A stretch of DNA of 7,225 nt from positions 1 to 7,225 of the forward strand of contig QGUT01000075.1 in assembly GCA_003242255.1 (NCBI GenBank), in the 5' to 3' direction. This DNA is from Bacillota bacterium (GTDB lineage: Bacteria; Bacillota; Thermosediminibacteria; Thermosediminibacterales; Thermosediminibacteraceae). The notes beneath the pieces were generated by a model. That model did not search any database. It worked only from the letters and a program-made list of their open reading frames with translations, and was not told the DNA's origin. Positions 1 to 5,586 of this stretch are shown piece by piece; the stretch's first letter is position 1; each line of letters opens with the position of its first letter. Made by a program: the position numbers and the translations under genes.

Positions 1-762
1 ATGGTCCCACATGATCCTCGAATAATCGGTGCAGATTTGATGCCCCAGCCCCCTGCTCCCGGTGTGGATCAGCACGTAGACCTTATTTTTGAAAAGCCCG
101 AACCGCGATGCCAATTCTTCGTCGAAGACCCGGGATACCCTTCCTATTTCGATGAAGTGGTTGCCTCCACCTATGGTGGCCAGTTGATCCGCCCTCTCCC
201 GGGCCGCTTTGGGCACGGCGCCGGCGTCACCTCCAGGAATGCATCCTCCGTCCTCTATCCTTTCCAGATCTTCCTTCCTGCCGTAACCCGCCCTGATGAA
301 GTGCTCCACCCCTAGGATGGCTATGGCATCCAGATCTGGTTTTCGCAGAAACTTTATGGCGCTGGATTTTCCCACTCCGGAAGGCACCCGGGCAGATATG
401 AGGTCCAGGATCTTTGATATCCTTTCTTTATTCAACTCTTCGGCGTCGATTTTGGTAGTAAGCAGCCGAACGCCGCAGTTTATGTCCATCCCCACAGCTC
501 CCGCCGATACCACGCCATTTTCGTAGTCGGTGGCCATCACTCCGCCGATGGGGAGCCCAAAGCCGGTGTGAATGTCCGGCATGCCTATCACCGGACTTAC
601 CACGCCGCGAAGGAGCGACGCGTTGTAGAGCTGGTTTACAGCCTCGTCTTCGGCGAATTTTTCAAACAGCCCAGGGCTGAGATATACGTTGATCTCCACT
701 TTAGTCTCGCTGTTTGTGAATGAATAACAGTTGGTCGAAACGAGTCTTAATTTTTCCTTCAT
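1..762 (-). CDS. rtcB: RNA-splicing ligase RtcB, N-terminal 254 residues (3' end off the window)
   Basis: RtcB joins RNA 2',3'-cyclic phosphate or 3'-phosphate ends to 5'-OH ends, using GTP and Mn2+, in the cytoplasm; in bacteria it serves RNA repair. Reading from the ATG at 762, the frame stays open to base 1. Visible motifs are MPDIHTGFGLPIGG (residues 61-74), GMDINCGVR (91-99, with Asp93 and Cys96 as metal ligands), GGGNHFIEI (198-206, with Asn201 and His202) and HTGSRGLGHQ (233-242, with His233). These match the Mn-binding Asp, Cys and two His of characterised RtcB. The guanylylated histidine and the last metal ligand lie in the missing C-terminal part, so integrity of the gene cannot be judged. 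A GGAG lies 11 bases before the ATG and an AAAGGGG directly abuts it, so the ribosome binding site is not ideally spaced. The gene is divergent from splB. No archease gene is in view. Confidence 0.95.
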   Translation of the reverse strand, partial: MKEKLRLVSTNCYSFTNSETKVEINVYLSPGLFEKFAEDEAVNQLYNASLLRGVVSPVIGMPDIHTGFGLPIGGVMATDYENGVVSAGAVGMDINCGVRLLTTKIDAEELNKERISKILDLISARVPSGVGKSSAIKFLRKPDLDAIAILGVEHFIRAGYGRKEDLERIEDGGCIPGGDAGAVPKAARERADQLATIGGGNHFIEIGRVSRVFDEELASRFGLFKNKVYVLIHTGSRGLGHQICTDYSRIMWDH

Positions 763-806
763 CCCCTTTCACACTCCAGAACAATATCATATCGCACCAC
801 TAGTTT

Positions 807-835
807 AGTTTATCATTTGAAAGCCGGTGCTTCAA
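807..835 (-). promoter_or_regulatory. possible sigma-A promoter for rtcB
   Basis: On the minus strand TTGAAG (830-835) is followed after 17 bases by TAAACT (807-812), with 4 of 6 consensus matches in each box. This places a start point about 35-40 bases before the rtcB ATG. A second TAAACT overlaps at 802-807. An alternative -10, TATGAT at about 786-791, has no good -35. Seen by eye only. Confidence 0.3.
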
Positions 836-848
836 TGTACTCATTTTG
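819..848 (+). promoter_or_regulatory. possible forespore (sigma-G-like) promoter for splB
   Basis: GAAAG (819-823) and CATTTTG (842-848) are separated by 18 bases. They resemble the sigma-G boxes (GMATR and CATnMTA) imperfectly: 4 of 5 in the -35 box, and CAT plus one T in the -10 box. Transcription would begin near 855, just before the splB ribosome binding site. The idea rests mainly on splB being a sigma-G gene in Bacillus subtilis. A weak TTGAAA (817-822) sigma-A-like box overlaps it. Confidence 0.22.
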
Positions 849-861
849 GGAAAAATAAAAA

Positions 862-867
862 GGGAGG
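862..867 (+). promoter_or_regulatory. ribosome binding site deciding the splB start
   Basis: GGGAGG ends 8 bases before the ATG at 876. The longer reading from a TTG at 846 would put this sequence inside the gene and has no ribosome binding site of its own, so 876 is preferred. Confidence 0.85.
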
Positions 868-875
868 CGATAGAG

Positions 876-1901
876 ATGTACCTCTTCATCCCCAAGAGGG
901 CTTTTTTCGAACGGGACGCTTTGAACTATCCCTTAGGCCAGAATATATACTATAAACTCAGGGAAATGGGAGTGGACGTGGACTTCACCACTTCCCACAA
1001 CCGGGTTTTAGGGATACCCGGCAGGACCCCTCAGGAAGCTTACATGGAAGCCAAGAGGACCCTGGTGGTGGGCGTTAGGAGGACCCTGGATTTTCAAACC
1101 TGCAGGCCCTCTGCCCATTACCAGTTGCCTCTGGTGACGAGCTGCATCGGAGAATGCGAATACTGTTACCTCAACACTACCTTAGGCAAAAAGCCCTATA
1201 TAAGGGTCTACGTGAACTTAGACGAAATCCTCGAACGGGCAAAAAAATATATAGAAGAAAGGTCCCCTGAGATCACTGTCTTCGAAGGATCGGCTACCTC
1301 CGATCCCCTGCCCGTCGAACCTTACACCGGTGCCCTCAAAAGGGCCATCGAGTTTTTCTCAAGGCAGGAAAAAGGCCGCTTTAGATTCGTCACCAAGTTT
1401 ACCAATGTGGATTCGCTGCTGAATGCAGAGCACCAGGGCAAAACTACTTTTCGCTTCAGCCTAAATTCCGAAAGCATAATAAAAAAATTCGAGCACAGGA
1501 CACCTCCTCTGGAGGAAAGAATCGCTGCTGCAAAAAAGGTGGCCCTTGCCGGCTATCCCATGGGCTTTATCATCGGCCCCATATTCCACTACCCCGGCTG
1601 GAAGTACGATTACGGTGAAATGCTCGAAAAATTATGTGGGGAACTTCCGGAAGGTGTTAAAAAAAATCTCGAATTTGAACTCATAACCCACCGGTTTACG
1701 GCCAGGGCGAAAAAGCAGATCTTAGCCGTTTTCCCGAAAACCCGGGTACCACTAGATGAAAAGGAGAGGATATTCAAATTCGGCCAGTTCGGCTACGGAA
1801 AATACGTATACCCTCCCGAAAAGATGGAAGAGCTCAAGGAATTCTTCGAAATAAAAATCCGGGAATACTTCCCGGACGCTAAACTTCTATATTTTGTGTA
1901 A
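876..1901 (+). CDS. splB: spore photoproduct lyase (radical SAM DNA repair enzyme)
   Basis: SplB repairs the thymine dimer of UV-irradiated spores (5-thyminyl-5,6-dihydrothymine) back to two thymines during germination, using a 4Fe-4S cluster and S-adenosylmethionine. The 341-residue product has the usual family length. The cluster motif is CIGECEYC (Cys90, Cys94, Cys97), the C-x3-C-x2-C spacing typical of SplB, flanked by the conserved Tyr96 and Tyr98. Ser142 and Lys174 fall at the SAM-binding positions I recall from the Geobacillus thermodenitrificans enzyme, so the numbering runs in register. The C-terminal FGQFGYGKYVYPPEK (302-316) is the family hairpin and tail region. Two oddities stand out. 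Residue 140, the hydrogen-donor cysteine in Bacillus and Geobacillus enzymes, is alanine. The hairpin reads Gln304-Phe305 where I recall Arg-Tyr. No splA lies upstream. The last 23 bases overlap the convergent downstream gene, and its 3' end carries that gene's terminator on the other strand. Confidence 0.95.
   Translation: MYLFIPKRAFFERDALNYPLGQNIYYKLREMGVDVDFTTSHNRVLGIPGRTPQEAYMEAKRTLVVGVRRTLDFQTCRPSAHYQLPLVTSCIGECEYCYLNTTLGKKPYIRVYVNLDEILERAKKYIEERSPEITVFEGSATSDPLPVEPYTGALKRAIEFFSRQEKGRFRFVTKFTNVDSLLNAEHQGKTTFRFSLNSESIIKKFEHRTPPLEERIAAAKKVALAGYPMGFIIGPIFHYPGWKYDYGEMLEKLCGELPEGVKKNLEFELITHRFTARAKKQILAVFPKTRVPLDEKERIFKFGQFGYGKYVYPPEKMEELKEFFEIKIREYFPDAKLLYFV
1853..1876 (-). terminator. intrinsic terminator of the minus-strand operon, embedded in splB
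   Basis: On the minus strand the hairpin TCCGGGAA-GTA-TTCCCGGA (1858-1876, 8 base pairs, 3-base loop) begins two bases after the stop codon of the 1879-2175 gene. It is followed by TTTTTATTT (1857 downward). Stem strength, T-run and position fit an intrinsic terminator, yet every base is also splB coding sequence (around residues 326-334). On the plus strand no T-run follows the hairpin. Confidence 0.75.
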
Positions 1902-2175
1902 ATTGCTCCACTTCATCGCTGTAGGAAAGGATGATCTTTTTGGCCTTTACACCTTCAATGGAATTCAGTTCCTTTTCCAGCCTGTCCGTTTCTTCGTCGT
2001 GGCCACAAAGGTGCAGGATTATCAGTCCTTCATCGGAAAAATGGTCTTTATCGACGTCGTTGAGCCCGAGTCTCACTTTGATGTTGTCGCCGTACTTCGT
2101 CAGGATTTCCTGGACTTTGAGGGCGGTAGCTTTTCTGTTCCGCTGCAAAATGGTTATTATGGTTTTGCTGCCCAC
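1879..2175 (-). CDS. small ACT/NikR-C-like (TM1266-type) putative regulatory or metal-sensing protein
   Basis: This 98-residue soluble protein has no clear name. The pattern TIITILQ, helix to about residue 26, KYGDNIKVRLGL (27-38), GLIILHLCGHDEETDRLEKELNSIEGV (50-76, hydrophobic strand then helix), KAKKIILS (77-84) matches the beta-alpha-beta-beta-alpha-beta ACT-like fold of the NikR C-terminal domain and of the TM1266 family, annotated as putative iron-only hydrogenase regulators. The YGDNI segment recalls NikR YHDNI, but the nickel-binding histidines and cysteine of NikR are not at their places. Instead there is an H-L-C-G-H cluster (His55, Cys57, His59). No DNA-binding domain is present. 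The start is GTG with GGGAGG (2182-2187) 6 bases before it. It is the last gene behind a Ni/Co importer operon, 61 bases after the hydrolase. Its stop lies inside the 3' end of splB. The fold is fairly sure; the function is not known. Confidence 0.7.
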   Translation of the reverse strand: MGSKTIITILQRNRKATALKVQEILTKYGDNIKVRLGLNDVDKDHFSDEGLIILHLCGHDEETDRLEKELNSIEGVKAKKIILSYSDEVEQFTQNIEV

Positions 2176-2210
2176 CTAGATCCTCCCTTCTTACCCCGCC
2201 CTTCCCCCAC

Positions 2211-2216
2211 ATTATA
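2211..2216 (-). promoter_or_regulatory. possible internal -10 box before the ACT-like gene
   Basis: In the 61-base gap between the hydrolase stop and the ACT-like start the minus strand holds a perfect TATAAT. At the 16-18 base distance only TTAATG or similar is found, a poor -35. There is no terminator hairpin in the gap. Read-through from the operon is therefore likely, with a weak internal promoter possible. Confidence 0.25.
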
Positions 2217-2236
2217 TATATTTTGCTTCCCAGGCA

Positions 2237-3040
2237 TTAATATACATCGGGCCTTCGGTCCTCAAAAACGGGTATCCGCCTCCTCACCTGTTCCACCAAC
2301 GATAGGTCAATCACCGCTTCGAAAACCCCCTCCGTTTCGCCGGTTTCCAGCAAAACCTCTCCCCACGGATCCACGACAATGGAACCTCCGGGAAATTCGG
2401 CCTTACCTTCTCTCCCCACCCGGTTTGCCCCTACTACGAAAAACTGATTTTCTATGGCCCTCACGATGTTCAAAAGCCTCCAGTGCATCTCCCGGGGCCT
2501 GGGCCACTGGGCCGGCACAAAAAGGATCTGGGCCCCCTGGAGGGCTATCTTCCTTATGAATTCGGGGAACCTTATATCGTAGCAGATCACGATTCCGCAC
2601 TTTATTCCGTCTAAATCAAAAGTTACCGCCTTTTCCCCGGACGAAAAGTACTTTTCTTCGTTCATCAGCCGGAACCGGTGCACCTTATCGTAGCGCGCCA
2701 CCACTTCCCCGCTCCTATTTATTGCGTAAGCCGTGTTGTAGATTTTCTTAGCCCCGTCGGGCCCCTCGCTTCTCATGTCCGCTATCGAACCTGCCACGAT
2801 ATTTATCTGGTTTTCTTTCGCGATCTCTTTCAGCCAGTTTATAGTGGGGTATCCGTCCCTGTCGGCTATGTCCGCCAGCTTTTCCAGAGCGTAACTCGTA
2901 TTCCACATCTCTGGAAGCACGACGATATCGGGTTTTATTTTTTCCTTCAGAGCCCTTTCCAGCAAATGCTCCACTTTATTCCGGTTTTCATCGGGCTTTC
3001 CGTAAACCACATCCATCTGGAGGATGCTGACCTTTAACAT
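2237..3040 (-). CDS. carbon-nitrogen hydrolase, MtnU/Nit2-like amidase
   Basis: A cytoplasmic nitrilase-superfamily enzyme of 267 residues, the usual length. The catalytic Glu-Lys-Cys triad is complete: Glu44 in VVLPEMW, Lys119 in YDKVHRF and Cys153 in GIVICYDIRFPE. The VDPWGEVL segment (223-230) and the C-terminal RIPVFEDRRPDVY (255-267) resemble Bacillus subtilis YkrU/MtnU. That group and Nit2 hydrolyse alpha-keto acid amides such as 2-oxoglutaramate, products of glutamine transaminases in methionine salvage. The substrate here is inferred only. The start is the ATG at 3040, preceded by AGGAGG (3047-3052) at 6 bases. A longer reading from 3088 is rejected because it overlaps the upstream gene and adds unconserved residues. 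The ATG lies one base after the stop of the PDGLE gene, so its ribosome binding site sits in that gene's last codons, which suggests translational coupling. No other methionine-salvage gene is in view. Confidence 0.88.
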   Translation of the reverse strand: MLKVSILQMDVVYGKPDENRNKVEHLLERALKEKIKPDIVVLPEMWNTSYALEKLADIADRDGYPTINWLKEIAKENQINIVAGSIADMRSEGPDGAKKIYNTAYAINRSGEVVARYDKVHRFRLMNEEKYFSSGEKAVTFDLDGIKCGIVICYDIRFPEFIRKIALQGAQILFVPAQWPRPREMHWRLLNIVRAIENQFFVVGANRVGREGKAEFPGGSIVVDPWGEVLLETGETEGVFEAVIDLSLVEQVRRRIPVFEDRRPDVY

Positions 3041-3041
3041 G

Positions 3042-3329
3042 TTACTCCTCCTTCCACCCCGAGACCCACTTTGCCCAGCCCCAGGCAAAAGCCAGCGTGA
3101 TCAGAGTACCGGCCACTCCGGCCACGGCCGTGGACAGCCTTTCGTCACTTATGCCGCCCACGGTGTAGTCGGGCATCGGCGAAAGCTTAAATGCCGGCTG
3201 CTCGCCCTTTTGGACAAAATTCAAATCCTCCGCCACCCTCTCGAGGCCATCCGGATGGGAGGAAGCAAAGGGCGAGAGAAAAGCCGCGATTGCTAAAGCC
3301 AGCAAAAGTACCGTCACCCACCGCTTCAC
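3042..3329 (-). CDS. PDGLE-domain small membrane subunit of Ni/Co ECF transporter (CbiN/NikN-like)
   Basis: A 95-residue membrane protein that acts with CbiM as the substrate-capture unit of a nickel/cobalt importer. An N-terminal hydrophobic segment (about 4-22) is followed by SHPDGLERVAEDLNF (24-38), which contains the name-giving PDGLE motif at 26-30. An extracytoplasmic stretch and a second membrane segment (about 65-88) come next, with a short charged tail. The two-helix layout corresponds to CbiN, but the motif places it in the PDGLE family, which also occurs fused to CbiM/NikM proteins. The GTG start overlaps the cbiM stop (GTGA, 3326-3329), with AGAGGTG 7 bases upstream. Its stop is one base before the hydrolase ATG. 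The family is clear; whether Ni2+ or Co2+ is carried cannot be read from it. Confidence 0.88.
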   Translation of the reverse strand: MKRWVTVLLLALAIAAFLSPFASSHPDGLERVAEDLNFVQKGEQPAFKLSPMPDYTVGGISDERLSTAVAGVAGTLITLAFAWGWAKWVSGWKEE

Positions 3330-3934
3330 TTCATTTCACCTCTAAAAAAATTCCTCACGTAAGCTACCGCCGCACAAGTTATTATTCCTTCGCCAATACC
3401 TATGGCGGCGTGAACCAGAACCATGGGAGCAACTACAGCTTTCATCGGCACGGTGCCCGACAGGGCCAATTCCGCGCTGGTAAGTAAAGCTCCCACTATG
3501 ACAGAGACCCAGGCGGATAGAAAAACGGCTACCTGGTCGCTCCACCTTTTGACGAAACCGTAAACCCAGTTCGCCACAAAAGGGCCAGCCACCGCTATAT
3601 TCAGGATGTTAGCCCCTAAGGCCGTGATGCCCCCGTCCTGGAAAAATAAGCATTGAACAATGAGCACGGCGCTCAAAACGAGGGAGGCACCGTAAGGCCC
3701 GAATAGTGTAGAAGCTAAGGCCGCGCCCAGCAGGTGGCCCGAAGTGCCGGCCATTACCGGAAAATTCACCATCTGGGCGGCGAATATAAAAGCTGCCGTG
3801 ACGCCTAAGGCGGGCACATCCCTTTCGCCTAACTGTTCTTTTACTTTAGCCATGCTGCATTTAAGGGCAGCCAAACTGGCCGCTGAAGTTACGACGGCGG
3901 TCTTGACGTCGAGAAAACCGTCGGGAATGTGCAT
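3326..3934 (-). CDS. cbiM: Ni2+/Co2+ ECF transporter substrate-binding subunit CbiM/NikM
   Basis: The membrane S-component that binds the metal ion outside and delivers it through the ECF module. It is 202 residues, with about six or seven hydrophobic segments and the family motifs MHIPDGFL (1-8), NFPVMAGTSGHLLGA (57-71), FFQDGGITALGANILNIA (97-114) and VHAAIGIGEGIIT (174-186). In the NikM structure the amino group of Met1, His2 and His67 ligate the metal. With the start chosen here, His2 and His67 fall exactly at those numbers. This, together with AAGGAG at 3943-3948 spaced 8 bases away, decides for the ATG at 3934 over a GTG at 3943 that would add three residues and destroy the N-terminal site. 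The gene starts 5 bases after the cbiO stop, and its stop overlaps the PDGLE gene by 4 bases. Nickel versus cobalt is not resolved. Confidence 0.94.
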   Translation of the reverse strand: MHIPDGFLDVKTAVVTSAASLAALKCSMAKVKEQLGERDVPALGVTAAFIFAAQMVNFPVMAGTSGHLLGAALASTLFGPYGASLVLSAVLIVQCLFFQDGGITALGANILNIAVAGPFVANWVYGFVKRWSDQVAVFLSAWVSVIVGALLTSAELALSGTVPMKAVVAPMVLVHAAIGIGEGIITCAAVAYVRNFFRGEMK

Positions 3935-3939
3935 TTTTT

Positions 3940-4788
3940 TCACTCCTTTTGGACCTTACTGCTCGTTCTATTTTCAAGAAGACTATTCAGCAATTTTGCC
4001 GCTTCTTCTATAGTCCTGGGCGCTCCTTCAGCTCTCGGCCCGTAAATTGCCTTAAAAAGCTTTACCACTTTGGGATATTCCAGCCCGGCTTCCTCTACTA
4101 TCTCTTCTCTGGAGAGAATTTCGATCCCCCCTTGGGCTAGAATCCTCCCATCTTTCATTACCACTATTTCATCGGACCATTCGTAAGCAAAATCCACGTC
4201 ATGGGTGGCGACGATGATCGTCTTTCCCTCCCGGTTTTCCTTTTCCAGGATGTCGTAAAGGTCTTCCCTGGCCCTGGGGTCGAGAAAAGCGTGGGGCTCG
4301 TCGAGGAGCAAAATTTCCGGATTTACCGCCAATACCCCTGCTATGGCTACCCTCTTTCGCTGACCGTAGCTCAAATGAAAGGGCATTTTACCGGCGAATT
4401 CCTCCATTCCGACGGCCTCCAGGGCACTTTTTACCTTAAGTTCTACCTCTTCCCTGGAAGAGCCGAAATTGACCGGGCCGAAGGCCACATCCTCCCATAC
4501 CGTCGGCGAAAAAACTTGATCGTCGGGATCCTGGAACACGAGGCCCACCATTTTTCTTATCATTTTTTCGGTTTTTCGGTTGACCTCAACGCCAAGAATT
4601 TTTACGTTGCCCCGCTGGGGAAGGTATACTCCGTTCAAATGAAAAAGAAGCGTGGATTTTCCAGCCCCGTTAGGCCCCAGGATGGCCGTCTTAGAGCCTT
4701 TCCTCACTTTCATCGTAACGCCCCTGAGCGCTTCGGTTCCATCCTTATACCGGAAGGCTAGGTTCTGAACTTCTACCGCGTAATCCAT
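3940..4788 (-). CDS. cbiO: Ni/Co ECF transporter ATP-binding protein CbiO
   Basis: The cytoplasmic ATPase that powers the importer through CbiQ; in this group a CbiO homodimer is expected. It is 282 residues. Motifs in order are Walker A GPNGAGKST (38-46), Q-loop FQDPDDQVF (85-93), signature LSYGQRKRVAIAG (139-151), Walker B ILLLDEP (159-165) and switch His196 in ATHDVD. The region after about residue 220 is the C-terminal extension common in CbiO/EcfA proteins. The stretch after Walker B reads DEPHAFLDP, where most relatives have DEPTAGLDP or similar; the catalytic Glu164 is kept. The ATG at 4788 lies inside the cbiQ end (16-base overlap), with only a G-rich GGGGG stretch as ribosome binding site, so translation probably depends on coupling to cbiQ. 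The cbiM start follows 5 bases after its stop. Confidence 0.95.
   Translation of the reverse strand: MDYAVEVQNLAFRYKDGTEALRGVTMKVRKGSKTAILGPNGAGKSTLLFHLNGVYLPQRGNVKILGVEVNRKTEKMIRKMVGLVFQDPDDQVFSPTVWEDVAFGPVNFGSSREEVELKVKSALEAVGMEEFAGKMPFHLSYGQRKRVAIAGVLAVNPEILLLDEPHAFLDPRAREDLYDILEKENREGKTIIVATHDVDFAYEWSDEIVVMKDGRILAQGGIEILSREEIVEEAGLEYPKVVKLFKAIYGPRAEGAPRTIEEAAKLLNSLLENRTSSKVQKE
3943..3948 (-). promoter_or_regulatory. ribosome binding site deciding the cbiM start
   Basis: AAGGAG lies 8 bases before ATG 3934. It directly overlaps the alternative GTG at 3943, which therefore cannot use it. The site also covers the last codons of cbiO. Confidence 0.85.
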
Positions 4789-5495
4789 GCAAAGGCCCCC
4801 ATTTCAACGGCTTTCAAAAAAAGCGGCACCCCGGCCGCCAGGGCGCCGAAAGCGAAATCGCTCTTTTTCGGCCTCCCCGCCGGGTAAAGGGACTTCATAT
4901 TTCCGCCATAACCTCTGGACAGCATGGCCCGATACACTTTCTCGCTTCTCTCGTAAGATCTGAGAAACAGCGCGGCAACGGTATGCCCCAACACCGCCAT
5001 AGCGGCCATATTCCAGAAGCTCCTGCCTTCCGCGCATCCCCTAGCCCTTCTTGCCATATTCATCCTCGAAAGTTCTTCGACCAATACATTCGCATACCGT
5101 ATAGTAAAACCAACGAGGTTCACCAGGGGCTCGGGAAAACCCAAAGCCTTTAAAGAAAAGAGGAACTCCCCCAAGCTCATGCTGTATACGGCGGAACTTA
5201 TCAGCACTATAGCACTGAGGGCCCGCAGAAAGAGCACTGCCCCGTCCATTGCGGCCGTCGGGCGGCCCGCCCAAAAATTTACAAAGACAGCTGCTGCACT
5301 CATAAAAGCTACGAACAATGCGGGCAAAGAGATCCGCCGCATCCACTTTATGACAGGAAAGCCGGTAAGGGAAAGGAGCAAAATATAAAATCCCAGGTAA
5401 GCGGCGAGGTACTCAAATGTGCGGAAAGTTGAAAGGATAGCGACGCACAAAATCGAAGTCCCTAATTTGACGCGACCGTCTACTTTTTCTATCAC
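4773..5495 (-). CDS. cbiQ: Ni/Co ECF transporter transmembrane subunit CbiQ (EcfT family)
   Basis: The membrane coupling subunit that links CbiO to CbiM. It is 240 residues from the chosen start. It has several hydrophobic segments (about 11-25, 28-45, 57-76, 86-105, 215-233) and the two cytoplasmic Ala/Ser-Arg-Gly coupling motifs of EcfT proteins: RRARG (149-153) and LSRGYGG (192-198), which contact the ATPases. The N-terminal VDGRVKLG resembles the usual DPRxKL opening. The GTG at 5495 is preferred because GAGGGG (5504-5509) is 8 bases upstream. A TTG at 5513 would add six residues with no ribosome binding site, and a GTG at 5504 would sit directly on it. It is the first gene of the transporter operon, so the order is Q-O-M-PDGLE rather than the common M-N-Q-O. 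It overlaps cbiO by 16 bases. Confidence 0.92.
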   Translation of the reverse strand: MIEKVDGRVKLGTSILCVAILSTFRTFEYLAAYLGFYILLLSLTGFPVIKWMRRISLPALFVAFMSAAAVFVNFWAGRPTAAMDGAVLFLRALSAIVLISSAVYSMSLGEFLFSLKALGFPEPLVNLVGFTIRYANVLVEELSRMNMARRARGCAEGRSFWNMAAMAVLGHTVAALFLRSYERSEKVYRAMLSRGYGGNMKSLYPAGRPKKSDFAFGALAAGVPLFLKAVEMGAFAWITR

Positions 5496-5503
5496 AAAAG
5501 ACA

Positions 5504-5509
5504 CCCCTC
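5504..5509 (-). promoter_or_regulatory. ribosome binding site deciding the cbiQ start
   Basis: GAGGGG on the minus strand lies 8 bases before the GTG at 5495. It rules out the in-frame GTG at 5504 and the TTG at 5513 as likely starts. Confidence 0.65.
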
Positions 5510-5517
5510 GCAAAAAG

Positions 5518-5547
5518 ATTATATATTATAGAGGACATTTAGTGCAA
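5518..5547 (-). promoter_or_regulatory. promoter of the cbiQOM-PDGLE operon
   Basis: On the minus strand TTGCAC (5542-5547) is followed by two perfect TATAAT boxes at 5525-5530 and 5518-5523. The second is 18 bases from TTGCAC; the first is only 11 away. Transcription would begin near 5511, leaving a leader of about 16 bases, too short for a cobalamin or NiCo riboswitch. The promoter sits directly behind the sod terminator. Confidence 0.6.
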
Positions 5548-5555
5548 CTTGGCTG

Positions 5556-5582
5556 AAAAAAAGCGCAAGCCTTAGCTTGCGC
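5556..5582 (-). terminator. intrinsic terminator of the superoxide dismutase gene
   Basis: A perfect 8-base-pair stem, GCGCAAGC-TAAG-GCTTGCGC on the minus strand (5563-5582), is followed by seven T (5556-5562). It starts four bases after the sod stop codon. It separates sod from the transporter operon. Confidence 0.92.
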
Positions 5583-5586
5583 AGCA

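Noticed and set aside
1..526. Two plus-strand open frames (1-315 and 296-526).
   Set aside because: They lie antisense to rtcB, whose protein carries all expected motifs. The frames have no ribosome binding site and low-complexity, Pro/Ser-rich composition.
846..875. Upstream TTG start for splB adding ten residues.
   Set aside because: It would place the GGGAGG ribosome binding site inside the gene. Cluster and SAM-site numbering fits the family when starting at 876.
1894..2559. Plus-strand open frame of 221 codons, and 1931-2179 within it.
   Set aside because: Antisense to the ACT-like gene and the hydrolase, crossing their gap, with no recognisable domain and no ribosome binding site.
2678..3487. 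Plus-strand open frames at 2678-3037, 3024-3296 and 3191-3487.
   Set aside because: Shadows of the hydrolase, PDGLE and cbiM genes, which have full motif support and coupled starts.
4201..4761. Plus-strand open frame of 186 codons.
   Set aside because: Antisense to cbiO. No domain seen, and the ABC motifs on the minus strand are complete.
4804..5388. Alternative-frame minus-strand frames (4804-5037, 5041-5346) and plus-strand 5179-5388.
   Set aside because: Out-of-frame or antisense readings within cbiQ. Arg/Gly-rich translations without motifs.
5496..5562. Cobalamin or NiCo riboswitch before cbiQ.
   Set aside because: The whole gap to the sod terminator is 67 bases and is filled by promoter and ribosome binding site.
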